A stretch of DNA of 64,000 nt from Serendipita indica DSM 11827 (lineage: Eukaryota; Basidiomycota; Agaricomycetes; Sebacinales; Serendipitaceae): positions 1,116,001 to 1,180,000 of the forward strand of contig CAJVGD010000010.1 of NCBI GenBank assembly GCA_910890315.1, in the 5' to 3' direction. The notes beneath the pieces were generated by a model. It did no database searches. It was not told the DNA's origin and saw only the letters and a program-made list of their open reading frames with translations. This document shows, in pieces, positions 20,795 through 32,154 of the stretch. The translations under genes and the position numbers were made by a program. The stretch's first letter is position 1; every line of letters begins with the position of its first letter.

Positions 20795-22271
20795 ATGCCA
20801 GGGGGAGTGACCTCCTACCAAGATCTCCAGACAAGTAACGGCGCGTTTGCCAACGATGGTGGACCCTGGATGGTATATAGGTCTTTTGCGGACGACATAA
20901 ACTGTAAATTTGCCTATATGGTCGCCATGTTTTTGTTTGCTGACTTCGATGCGCTTTAGGTGGAAGTCGTCAAGACGCCTGGTGCAGAGATTACGCATAT
21001 TGTCTCGCTTGCTGGGTGTTTCCAAGCGCCACACAGACTGCTTACACGTCTCCTTCTACACAAATGTCTCATTCGAACTCAATCACTTTGGAATGCTACT
21101 CACCTCGACTAGTCAGCCATTTGATTTGCTACTGGCCCATGCTGACTTATTATTCGGACAGCGCATGGAAGTATGCACCATGGTGGGGAAGCGGAAAGAA
21201 TGAAGCAGACAGTGTCCTTGCCATAAGATCGGCAGTTGGTGACCAGCAATATGTTGATACACTCAAGGTCGGAAACTGGACGCTTCTACAGGGCCTCGGA
21301 CAAGGTTGGGATGGTTCGTTTTGTTGGTCTGCTTCTTCAAAGCCTGGTTTCTTATCACCACCTCTAGGGTCATTTTTCTCCCATAATGGTACCACCGGCC
21401 TTGTCACAAATGCGGACAAAACAACTGGTTACCTCCAGATCGCAATCAACATTACCTTTTCTCGTCAGGCAGACGAGTACATCAACTACTATGTCAAAGG
21501 TCCTTCTCTCAGAATCACAACGCCTACGATAACACCAATATCTTCTGGAAGTGTATCGGTGCAGATACTCCATCGAGTACACAGAATCACACGGGCACCA
21601 TTGTCGGCGTGACCCTCGGTGCTGTGTCCATGATCATCCTAGCCGTCATTGGCTTCCTCATTTTTAGAAGACGCCAAAAGCGACAAAACCGTCAAGCAAA
21701 CGACGATGGCAATCCCAGTCGTCGAGCCCTTTCACACCCTTTCGACCAACAGCAGAACCCACTTGCATCGGTCAACAAGGATTCACGATTCACGTCTCGA
21801 CCAGGGGTTGCTATGATAACCCCCAGTAGTGATCAGAGATCATTGCTCACTTCTCTTTCCGGATCGCAGAACCCGGATCCACAACACGCCGCGCATCTCC
21901 CTGCACTGACCATCCCCGGACCATCTTGTATGAATGGGCCCCATCACTTGGATAATGCCTACATAGCGTACACCGATGACATGCCGCCAGCATACGCTTC
22001 GGCCCAGCCACTACAATCGGCGGTGGGAGGTCAAGGCCAGACGTTACCTGTAACTGGAGGCGCAGGCTGGGCGAATATGTCTCTTGCGCAGTTTGCACAG
22101 GAGAATCGTAATGCGATTCCAGAAAGTTTGGAGGCAAAACTCCAGAGATCAGGCTATGTGCCAGCTAATGATCCAGATGCACTCTCCAAGTCCCAGTGGA
22201 GAGACGTGGGAGTAACCAAACTCGAGCTCTCGAGATTGAGTCTCTATCAACGTGGACTGCAAGCTGGTTAA
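20795..22271 (+). pseudogene. Single-pass membrane protein, cluster member E (type 2), frame-broken
   Basis: The exon layout is the same as member G: 20795-20903, 20960-21111, 21162-21313 and 21368-22271. The start MPGGVTSYQDLQTSNGAFAN is nearly identical to G. The cysteine segment CRDYAYCLACWVFPS, the GDQQYVDTLKVGNWTLLQ block and the membrane helix (TIVGVTLGAVSMIILAVIG, then RRRQKRQ) are conserved, as is the module (IPESLEAKLQRSGYVPANDP and GVTKLELSRL). Exon 2 is two bases shorter than in G, with a shift near 21048. Another shift near 21545-21565 separates the N-terminal region from the helix. It is therefore probably a pseudogene of the G type, unless these are assembly indels. The module itself also lost residues in its last helix. 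Confidence 0.72.
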
Positions 22272-22874
22272 GGATCGTAACTCGGTCGGATTAGCACTAG
22301 GCAGAAGTCTCATATCAAGTAATAATGAAAGTAGACTTCTCATAGGTTACTCCTTCATACCATGGATTGCGTCCTTTATTTGGGGTACATGGGTCAGATA
22401 AAACTTAGAAACGCGTGGTTGTTTTGAGATCATGCTCAATTCTCAGGGAGATTTCGGATCAGACCATTATTAGAATAGGGGCTATAGGAATCATCAAATA
22501 CTGGTGACACTCAGAAGGGGGTTTATGATGGCCCTTCACTTACCTATCGCCCTGCTCGTCCTGATGGTCCTGCCACGCTAATGTCCTTTCGTACGGCCGC
22601 GAGACCTCTGAGACTGTAGTCCGATCGAGCTCTAATATCGATTTATCAGTAGAACGAACCTGCATGCCAGCAACTTGATATTCGACCTGCCAAGTCGCCG
22701 AGTATTCAATGCTGGTAGCTAGTGTCGACGCGGTAATTAGTCACTCCTCATTGGGCGTGTGCTCATCGTGCGTTGAAAGGGTCAGTCTCTCCCATGATTT
22801 ACAATAAATGAAGGGGCCTCTAGCCTCTTAATTCCGCCCTCTTTCTCTCCCCCTCCCGTCAGATCAGTCCGCCA
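22272..22874. other. Intergenic spacer between members E and F
   Basis: About 600 bases without a supported gene. The sequence just before 22875 (pyrimidine-rich, ctctttctctccccctccc) looks like a leader for member F. Confidence 0.3.
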
Positions 22875-24309
22875 ATGTCCACAGCCTATCGCGATTTCGC
22901 GTCTCAGAGCCATATGGTCGCCGCTAATGGAGGAGCATGGTCGGTTTATGTATCTCATTCCGACGTCTTTTGTATGTCTGCAACCTGTGCCTTATACTCG
23001 CTGATCGAGTTTTGCTATAGGTAATACCATCGAATGGTCCTGGTGCGGAAAATGCGTTCAGTGCCGTCAAATATACACTGAGCCATACCACGAACCATCG
23101 TACAAAGTCGTTTTCTCCGCTAATGTCTCTGTGCCCATCGATACTCGTAACCGGCCGCGATCGCTTACATAGTCCGTTGTTCCATGTAGACTGACGCTGG
23201 ATTGACGGTTCTCAGTGGGTTTTCCTACACTGTGGCCTGGACTGCCTATGGATTATTTCCAGGGATGGACCTCACATCGGGGGCATATGTTGGGGACAAC
23301 ACGTATCTCCAGAACTTTCAGAGCTATCCATACCCTTTGTCAACACCCAATCTGGGGCAGGTACGTATCACCTTCTGTTTCCTGCATCTGACGCTGATCT
23401 GGGACCCAGGCTATACAATTTCTCACTGGGGAATCCTCAATACCAAGGATACTGTTGATTCAGTCGTTTATGTTCCAATCAGGATTGAACTCACATTCCC
23501 GGGTAAAGAAAGCACGTTTTATTTCATGAAAGACGCCGGCTTCTTGATTACGTCTCCTGTCAACTCTGACGGCTCATTCGTTGCACCCACATCTTTAACC
23601 CATCTACATATCCAAATCTCGAATCCACCCAATCCAAGACTCGCGTGGGAGCGATTGTCGGTTCAGTCGTCGGTTTCATTGTCCTCGGCCTCGTCGTCCT
23701 CGTCGTGTACCTTCGCCTTCGAAAACGTATCTCGACCAATCGGACAGACATTGGCCAACCTGCAATGGTCGGGGCCGAGGGTGGTCGGCCATTGTCGAAT
23801 ACGGATCCATCGACGTCGTACTATGGTCGAGATGAATCTGGGAGGTCGACAGGGTCGCCATGGCGGATCCCTCTTCGCCAGCGAACACGGATGGCCCACT
23901 CCCCAAGCCGGTCTCAGCCTTGATCCACGAAGAACAGCAGCACCCACGTCGGGATGTGGCCGAGATATCGTCCATTGTCACACGGCCACCTGCGTATGAC
24001 CCAATACGGATGCATGTCTCCCCATCACCGTCGTCGCGCAATGCTTCGACACGTAGCAGTGCACCTCTGCTCAACAAGACATCACCGGTGCCAGAAGGCG
24101 TTGAAGAGGAGACGGGATTAGCAGAATGGGCACGCACGCACCGGTCTCAAATTCCAGCAAGGTTGGAGGCCAAACTGGCGGCTGCTGGGTATGTTCCTAC
24201 AGACAACCCTGATAGCATCTCGGAAGAGGAATGGTTGCGCGAGTATGGAGTGACAAAGTTTGAGCTGGCCAGAGTTCGGACGCTGTACCAAAAGTCGACC
24301 GCGGCTTGA
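22875..24309 (+). pseudogene. Single-pass membrane protein, cluster member F (type 1), frame-broken
   Basis: The exons match member D: 22875-22971, 23021-23171, 23216-23361 and 23410-24309, with the same phases and the same GTCCGT donor. The N-terminal region has NGGAWSVYVSHSDVFC, WCGKCVQC and FSYTVAWTAYG. The helix VGAIVGSVVGFIVLGLVVLV is followed by RLRKR, and the module reads IPARLEAKLAAAGYVPTDNP, SISEEEW and GVTKFELARVRTLYQ. The frame changes near 23590, between the N-terminal region and the helix, and again near 23860 in the Pro-rich tail. All three pieces still encode recognisable family sequence, so the breaks are recent or artefactual. It is the type 1 partner of member G in the second copy of the two-gene unit. 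Confidence 0.75.
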
Positions 24310-24791
24310 GAGATGCCTCGACGTGTAATCATCCTCTTGGATTTCATTTCCGAATCCAGCGTGGTTTTTTGTACCTTTTTTGGCGTCTGAAAGATTGAGC
24401 GACGGCTTGGACCTGACAATGTTGTCGTGTTGCCAGGAATGTCAAAAACCAATATCAAGAACGTTCTGAATGGCACTATTAGGTGGATCATTACCGCGCA
24501 CAGCAGTGACCGAATTGAAATGCGGAGATGAAGGCGGTCAGGGACTTGCGTGGAAGCTCATCTCGTTGAAGAAATGTGTACAATATGGAGCATAACGGCA
24601 CAAGGAATCCGCCAATCCGCCGGACCCTCCTTGTGATGAAGGGGCTGTGAGATGATTTCGAACGCTGTGTAGGCGCCATATTCTCTCACGGCGGCTATCG
24701 AGAAACAGAATTAGCAGCGGCTACTAAGTTTTGTTTGCACTTGTGTTACTTGGACTCGTACTCCACAAACCATTTGTGACCAAGTTTAACC
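24310..24791. other. Intergenic spacer between members F and G
   Basis: About 480 bases with no supported gene. The part just before 24792 resembles the upstream region of member E. Confidence 0.3.
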
Positions 24792-26348
24792 ATGCCGGGC
24801 GGTGTCATCTCCTACCAGGATTTCCAGACAAGCAACGGCGCATTTGCCAACGATGGTGGACCCTGGATGGTCTATAGATCATATTTAGACGATATAAACT
24901 GTACGTCTCCCAACTTGGTCTCAATGCCGCCCTGCTAACTTCCGCGGCTTCAAGGTGGAGCTCGCCAGGATGCCTGGTGTAGGGATTACGCGTACTGTCT
25001 TGCTTGCTGGGTCTTTCCAAGCTCGTCCCAGCCATCCTACACCGTCTCCTTGTTCACCAATATCTCATTCGAGCTCGATCGCTTTGGCAACGCCTCTCAA
25101 CTCGACTAGTCAGCAACTCCATTCATTACAAGTTCATACATACTTATGATTCATTATAGCGAATGGAAGTATGCGCCGTGGTGGGGAAGTAGCAAGAGCG
25201 AAGTCGGCAGCGACCTTGTCATGAAATCGGCAGTGGGTGACCAGCAGTACACCGATACACTCAAGGTTGGAAACTGGTCACTCCTACAGGGGACTGGGCA
25301 AGGTTGGGATGGTACGTGCTCTAACTCCGCTTCATCGGAGTTTGCTTTCTCATTGTCGTCTCCAGGGACACCGTTCTCCCATACAGGTACAGCAGCACTG
25401 TTAACAAACGCCGAGAAGACGGTTGGGTACCTTCAAGTTGCGATCAACGTTACTTTTCCTCGCCAACCCGCCGAGTACATTAATTACTATGTCAAAGGCG
25501 CTTCGCTCAAAATCACTACACCAACGACGACGCCGTTGCCGCCAGGAAATACACCTGGATCACCACCGGCTGCAAAGTCGAATACTGGCGCTATTGTGGG
25601 AGCAGTGCTCGGCGCCGTCGCCATGATTATCCTGGCCGTCATTGGTTTCCTCATCTTCAGGCGGCGCCAAAAGCGGCAAGAGGGCGAACTACACGATGAT
25701 ACCGCCCCCTCTCGCCGATCCGCTCTTCACCCAACACCCTTCCCACCGATGCAGCAAAATCCTGTAGCCTCGACAAGTAACGATACACGGTTCATCATTC
25801 CCTCAGGAGGGCCTGTGATGACGCCTGCTAGTGACCAAGGATCATTGCTCATGTCGACGTCTGCCGCCGAAAACGCCGCGCTTCTTCCACAGCGCCAAAC
25901 CGTCGTCGTCTCCCCTGAATTCTCCAACACGAATTCATCCGGCGCAAATGGATTCCGTCACTCGAACAGCGCTTATACGGCCTACACCAACGACACGCCA
26001 CCAGCCTATATAGGCCCCACCTCGCCTCGCCCACCGCAGTCGACAGTCGACAGCGGCACGCTATCCGTCACAGGTATGGGTGGAACGAGTATGTCCCTTG
26101 CGCAATTTGCGCAGGAGAATCGTGGTGTGATTCCAGAGGACCTGGAGGCAAAGCTCTTGAGGGCGGGCTACACGCCGAGTGATGATCCAGATGCAATCTC
26201 GGAAGAGGAATGGCGAAGAGACTGGGGAGTGACCAAGCTTGAGCTGTCGAGATTGCGCGCGCTCTACCAGCGAGGCGCGCAAACAGGCACGGGCTCATCG
26301 TTCAGCCCCAGCACAGGAGGCGGTTGGCAGTCGCATATCAAACGATGA
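24792..26348 (+). CDS. Single-pass membrane protein with C-terminal SAM-like module (cluster member G, type 2)
   Basis: Exons 24792-24900, 24955-25108, 25160-25311 and 25366-26348 give 465 residues with consistent phases. The N-terminal region has MPGGVISYQDFQTSNGAFAN, WCRDYAYCLACWVFPSSS, sites NIS, NAS, NWS and NVT, and GDQQYTDTLKVGNWSLLQ. The helix GAIVGAVLGAVAMIILAVIG is followed by RRRQKRQ. The ~190-residue cytosolic tail is Ser/Pro/Gln-rich and ends in the module: LAQFAQENRGVIPEDLEAKL, AGYTPSDDPDAISEEEW and GVTKLELSRLRALYQ. Intron 3 is 54 bases, a multiple of three with no stop, so a longer form with 18 extra residues is possible. No signal peptide is apparent. Function unknown; the architecture suggests a surface sensor with a protein-binding tail. 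Confidence 0.82.
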
Positions 26349-26696
26349 GAGAAGTATACCAAAGAATTCTCAGGCTCTATAGGTTAGCATTACTCGTGCA
26401 ATGGATTTGTGCTTTTACTGGAACAAGAGTCAACTTGGGCCACCAGCAGGATTTATTCGTGATACGCTATGATCCCTTCCCTTGCCTCGAGTCTCAAACA
26501 GATCCCGACACTAGTCTTCGGGATGCGCTGGGGATTCACGGATAGCGAGAAGAGAGGACCTCAGCGAGGATATCCCATCTCAGGTGGACACATAAAATGT
26601 AGAAAATACTGTACTGATTTGATATACTGATTATACCCCAACACAAATTCACGCTCGCTATCCTGCTCCTCAGTACTCCGGCCTCGCCAACTTGAG
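26349..26696. other. Intergenic region between converging genes
   Basis: About 350 bases between the stop of member G and the stop of the F-box gene on the other strand. Nothing was recognised. Confidence 0.35.
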
Positions 26697-27982
26697 CTAC
26701 ATTTCCCGAGCTTCGGAATTGTAGTAAGACGCGTCTTCAGACGTGTGATGGCTGCCTTCTTCGTCAAATATATCAATCTTGAGCTCCCTAACCATGGCCA
26801 TGAGGCGTAGCTGCGCTTTCAACTTGTTAAAGTCAAAGTGGAGGCCCCCAATTCTCTCATCCCATGTACTCTCAATCATTAATCTAAACTTGACGGGTGC
26901 TTGTGCGAGTTGCAGCACAGATCTCCGGAGCGTCTTCCAGTCTTCTGACTGGACTTCGGCAGCTATCATTTGGATCGTAAGATGGCGTTCAGGTCGACAG
27001 ATTACGTCTGTAGAAGAAGTGACAGCAGTGATCAAATGAGGAATAACGGTGCCAAGTGATCCGAGGTGGCCTGTTATGTACGTTTGCAGACGTGGGAGTC
27101 CGTTGGTGCAGGATGCGAGAAGATCAGCGTCGACTTTCGCTGCTCCATATGATGCTGTTGAAATCTTGAGTTCCTCTACCGTCCTCGAGTGACGCTGAAG
27201 AAATGGTCCTAAGGGTCCGCTGGAAGAGTTGTACTTTTCCGAAAAAGACAGGTACTGGAGTGTATGAAAGTGCCACTTTTCGAGATATTGAGCGTTGCTT
27301 TCACAGGCGTTGATACCCAGAAAACGTAATAGTGGCAAGGTGAGGTCCGGGAATGAGTTCCACGAATATTCGTCAAGGGGCGCAATATCCAAGGCTACCA
27401 ATGAGCCAAAACATGAGTTTTGGAGTGTTTCCATCCATCTCGAGTTGCGCGTCGGATGCACCCAGCGTAGGGCGAGAATGGAATGTTCGAATGGAGGACT
27501 TGGAATCACGATGTCACGATGGTAAACATGTGTAATGGGGAAGAAGGATGCGTTCTCGCCGATGATGACCGGGGATGCGTCGGTTTTCTTGTCCCATGCA
27601 AGGAGGGCCCTGGTTCGATTTTGCGTGGCCAATTGGTGTACGAAGACGATTCGCAAGCAATGTAATGCATCAGCTTGACGTTTTCAGTTTTATAGTCTAT
27701 CGGCAGCTTCATGCCCTCGTCGAGATGGAGGAAGGCAATGTCATCGCAAATCTCATCTGCTACGAGCTTCCAACGGCGCGATACCAGTCGGAGAATGCCC
27801 CTTTGCCGCTCTCTTCTCTTGTAACCGTAAATCCGAGACCCATCTTCGGCGAAGACGTGCTGTTCATATCCTCGTAAACTTGATTGTACCGGATCAGTGA
27901 GCGAGAGTCCAACGCAATGGCGAAGTATTTCCTCCCAAATTTCTACAGGAGTTCTTGAACTAGCGGCTTCAGGTTCTGTCAT
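26697..27982 (-). pseudogene. F-box/LRR-like protein with one frame break
   Basis: The 5' part (27982 to about 27650) encodes an F-box-like start (SSRTPVEIWEEILRHCV) and LRLVSRRWKLVADEICDDIA, typical of basidiomycete F-box proteins. The 3' part (about 27655-26697) is in another frame and encodes ~315 residues of degenerate leucine-rich repeats (ILALRWVHPTRNSRWMETL, LRFLGINACESN, LQYLSFSEKYN, LQTYITGHLGSLGTVIPHL). The frames meet near 27650, where no intron with proper ends fits, so one indel is likely. The product would be a substrate adaptor of an SCF ubiquitin ligase. It is related in style to the F-box gene at 13.4-14.6 kb. Confidence 0.65.
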
Positions 27983-28620
27983 GGTGTCAAGACTTTTGCC
28001 GGATGAGGTCGAAGGTCAAGCATGTGGCGGCGATTCGTGACTCCGACACAACTCGATGAGCCACTTAGCACAGTCAGAAACGCCTTTCTTGACTGTTCTT
28101 TATATCTATTGCACACCCTACTCATCTAAAGGTAGTCTCAGTTGACCATGCAAGCGACCTATTAGCCCCTCGTGAAACCAGAACAAAAACGAGCGATCAC
28201 AGGACCACTAGAATATTCGTATGTCTCCGTACAGACGCCCGGATAGCATGCTCATTTCAGTTAGTCTCCTAGCCAATAGCATCCCCCTGGCTGTCGTTTT
28301 GCGCCCCTGTTGGCTATGTAGTTGTGCGGGTTTTCACTAGGATTGGCAGGATTCATGTCGTTCATCACAATGCCCAAAACGCACGCCAACTATTATGCTC
28401 GGCAACTTAGCTTTCAAGGCATAGATGTGTTTGAGTAGTGAAGGAATACTCGTTAGCGCTCGAAATATAGTCGAATTGTGCATGAGAAGATTTCTTCAAA
28501 TTGTGGTAGCAGCTTCGGGCGTGCACCCACTCTAGGCGTACCCCTGGGAGGTTGATGGGGGGAGGTTGAGAATGAAGCGAAGACGTTGAAAATAGCCTGG
28601 ATACACACGACCGATCTCAG
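27983..28620. other. Intergenic region, nothing recognised
   Basis: About 640 bases upstream of the F-box gene. No supported gene or repeat. Confidence 0.3.
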
Positions 28621-28770
28621 ATATTACATATAGATAGTAGGCATCCGTGAGATCACACAGATCCTGTGCCTGCATGGTCCACGGCCATGTGATGAGCCGA
28701 TATACTGACAAAATATAGCCTTCCGAATCTCGACGGCAGTTCTATAACTAGCAGCGTCACATTCTGGCAT
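28621..28770 (-). pseudogene. Relic of an F-box gene N-terminus
   Basis: The minus-strand frame starting at 28770 reads MPECDAASYRTAVEIRKAIF, which aligns with the start of the neighbouring F-box protein (MTEPEAASSRTPVEIWEEIL). Only about 50 codons remain, and no LRR sequence follows. It looks like a decayed tandem copy of the 26.7-28.0 kb gene. Confidence 0.45.
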
Positions 28771-29103
28771 GGTGAACTGTGATAGCGCGATGTCGAGAGG
28801 AACAAAGTTGGTGAGCAACGCCCAAAATCCCGGCAGCAATCTGTATTCTTCGGTGATCTTTTTGGGTAAACAATTGGACTCTCTTCCGGCATCTTGCTCC
28901 GAACCTCGCCGACGCCGTAATCTGACACCCTTCACATTCATGGATCACCAATCAAGTCAAGAAAATGTAGAAATATCACATAGAAGGACAGGTTGTAATC
29001 TCTTCATCTGCAAACTGCGCCTAGATATCAAACATGGAATCTTTGAGGTTGGGATGTACGCCAACTCCCCATGCTTGCACGCATCGTTCAAATACGTCTT
29101 TCC

Positions 29104-32100
29104 TTAGCTCATCTCTGTCTCTTTGCTTCCTATAGCACCACCCACCCTCTCTACGCCGGGATTGTAAAACTCATTGAAATATAGACGACCACGCTCGCAA
29201 GCGAGATCGCTGTAGTATGCAGCGGGACAGAGACTGGTGTCTCTGGTTGCTCTCACGTATGAGTAGCTCGCGGTGTGAGTCCCTTGCTGCAGGACATCGG
29301 CATCAAGGCCAATCTCGTCATACACCACTGTGTAATGCGTCGCTTTGACGGTTCCTTCAATTCCAAAATCTGGATGGAAGCTCAGTAGGTTCTCATCTCT
29401 AGGGGGAGTAGTACTGACGAGCTTGTAGGAAGAAATCAAAACGATAGATATCGCCGACACCTTTGTCGGTGACTGTACCCGGTTTCGTGTTTCCATTCGG
29501 TGTCTTGTTGGCGTTGGTGGGGTAGAAGCGCGCGTGGTGCCGCTTTCCACAAATGCAGATTAAGAGCTTCGGTCGGATGCTGTCGCCTACATAGAGTTCA
29601 TCAAACGCCGCTTGAATCAATGGAAACTCTTTCGAAATAACGAGATCGAATTGTCCTACGTGTGTGTCAAATACAGGTTCCAAGCTTTGACCGTCTCACC
29701 TTCAGAAACCCCATCCCTCAAGAGAAGAACGCGCTCTGGTAAAACGCCTTCTTTCTTTTGCCCATATACGCTTAGACGCTCTACCATCATGTCCTTGAAG
29801 TCGGCGATCATCTGAAGCCGCATTAACTGTCTTGTCTCTCCAGGTATGTCATTACATACCTCTTCCTTGGTGTCTTGTAAGCGCATGCTGACCCAAAATT
29901 GTGCAGAATTGGAGTCGAAACTTGCGACTACTGCCGCCAATGACGGCGTCCCATCAATACTGGGAGGGCTGGCTATAACCAAGTCTCGTCAGCGCTGAAA
30001 CCAAAGCTGAAAGACACTTCGTACGATGTGTGACATCCGCCCCGACAACCATCGTTCTCTTCTCCACTAACCATCGCATACTATCCAGATCCGGCTTATG
30101 ATTAATGCCGCCTAGCTTCGTGTTCAGTTTGAGCGCTACGTTGGAAAAGTATTGATCTTCGCGTTTTGGGTTTGGATCTTTCGGGTTGTGAGCGGTATAT
30201 ACTTGCATACACACGGTATGGATTCCGAGTTCGACATCTCCGATCCTTTTGATCCCAGGATAGATAAAGTGGTCCTGGTGGCTCAGCAGAACAAGGATGA
30301 AAAACGGTCGGGGGTTGGCACCAACTAACTTCTCCATGACGTTTATAATCTCATCGAGAGCTACAGTTCGGGACGAATCCTTCTTCTTGTCGAATTTCTG
30401 GAGAACTGGGGTTTCGACAACCGTTGGGACTCCATCCGCAATCGACATCCCAGTAGAGATACATTTTTGCTTCAATCGCTGAAGAAAGTTAGTTAGGTTC
30501 GGGTCACTGTCCGTCTTCCATGGTGGAAACCTGCTTGGATCCTTCACAACCATTACGGCCCAATGAGCAATATGCGCCCCACGTTGAAACTTTGAGGCGA
30601 GGATATTCCAAGCACCATCTTTGGCGCTTAGAAACTGACCATTGGCATAGGTAATGCTGGGTGGTGGAAGGATGCGCGCCGGCACGACGGTCATCTTCGG
30701 ATCTACGGTCAAGCCGAATGCTCCCATAGTCTCATGGGGTTTCAGCAGGTACAGACGTTCCAAACCACCCTCGATCAAAGCCGAGTTTTCTTGTGGTGCC
30801 TTGCGAGCGGCCTCAAGCATATTTTGCGTTTGCTTTCCGCTAAGTCGCCCCCGGAAAGGGATCTCATCCACAATGACGCAGAGATCAGCCGGGACGTAGG
30901 TCGGCTTTCTCTGACTTCCGATATCGACGAGGGGTAGATTGTCATTGAAAGGATAGTTTGGGTATTTTGAAAGCTCTTTGTAAGTCACTTCCAGTGTAAA
31001 TGAATGCTCATACTTGATGTGAAGTATTTCTGGACAGTGACCTTTCTTCTAAACTGTGCTTCTCCCGAACATCTCTCCAAAGTGAGGGAAGTGTCCGAGG
31101 GTCCCTTTCATATACTCCTCAATGGCAGTCCCCAAGTTCTTCGCCTCGACAAACGCTGTCATACAGACATTTGGATTCACCATCAGGGTCTTCCACACCG
31201 GGCGAACGGAGGCATAGTAACCTCTCCACGCTTCAACCCCGCCACTGATCGACTGGATCCCGGGCTTGAAGAAGTATCTATTCTTGCTGACTCGAAGTCT
31301 TGCGTGCGTTGCACTGTTTTGGACGAGAAGGTTAAGCGCGGAGATGAGAGGAGTAAGGTCACCACCTCTGCTCTCTGGCTCGCCATCTACGTGTCTATTT
31401 CTTCTCTCAGTACTGGGATTATCTACGTTTTGGTTATGTCTTACCTGCTTAGTGCATCTGCGTCCCATTCCCTCGTCTTTGTGATGGTGATGGGTATACT
31501 TCTTCTTTGGTTCGGGCTGGCATGCATCGTCTTCGATAAAATCAAACTCGATGACCAGTGGCTGCTGCAGTGGTACCGCAGACACCAGACGTTGGCTGTC
31601 ATCATGGGCGACGATGCCCTTGTACGCCGCAAAGTCGGGCGTATTTTCCAACGCGCGGAGGATCTTCCCTTTCAGCCGGCCAGAGCCACTCTTTGGATTG
31701 ATCTATACATTATAGTCGTGAGTTATGAGTCCCTCGGTAAACTTCAATGCGAAGAAGTTTGCTCGGACAAGGATCTCCTCGCCCTGTTTCCCAAAGCCAG
31801 GTCTTATGGGATGAACGAAGGCACTAGATGCAGGAATTTCGGAAGTTAGCTTCTCCAAGCGTTCTTCAATTGTCTTGATGCGGGAATCGAGTTCGGCCTC
31901 TCCCTCTGGTGGTGCTTGTATGGACTCTGCGGTCGTAGGGGAGAATCCGCGGGCACGATCACGGCCTCTACGCTGGCGACTCCGACCTGTTTGGCTCCTT
32001 CGCGCCGAGGGTGCTCCACGTCTTCCTGGCGGACCAGGCGATGCTCCGCGAGTCGCCTGGCCTCCAGGGGATCCAAACAAGCCTCGATTGCTTGGTCTCC

Positions 32101-32154
32101 TCTGTTACCATGTCTACGTTGTCCACCTCTACCGCGTTCACCTCTGTTGCACAT
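29104..32154 (-). CDS. AGO: Argonaute (RNA silencing effector)
   Basis: Multi-exon minus-strand gene. An Arg/Gly-rich N-terminus (RGERGRGGQ) precedes the N domain (HPIRPGFGKQGEEILVRANF). Linker/PAZ-region sequence follows (SKNRYFFKPG, then TYVPADLCVIVDE). The MID domain reads FILVLLSHQDHFIYPGIKRI, then GIHTVCMQVYTA. The PIWI domain has GADVTHPSPPSIDGTPSLAA, LLRDGVSEGE and CPAAYYSDLACERGR. Catalytic positions seen are Asp (codon 30035-30037), Asp (29713-29715) and Asp in place of His at the fourth site (29205-29207). The glutamate-finger position reads Gln (RLQMIADF, codon 29812-29814). Argonautes bind small RNAs and silence complementary transcripts. The frame joining the RG-rich start at 32154 to FGSPGGQATRG needs a one-base change, so the 5' end is uncertain. 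It is divergent from the gene at 32.7 kb. Confidence 0.88.

Noticed and set aside
21541-21560. Tiny intron to rescue member E near the helix
   Set aside because: The possible GT...AG span is about 14 bases, far below any workable intron; an indel is simpler.
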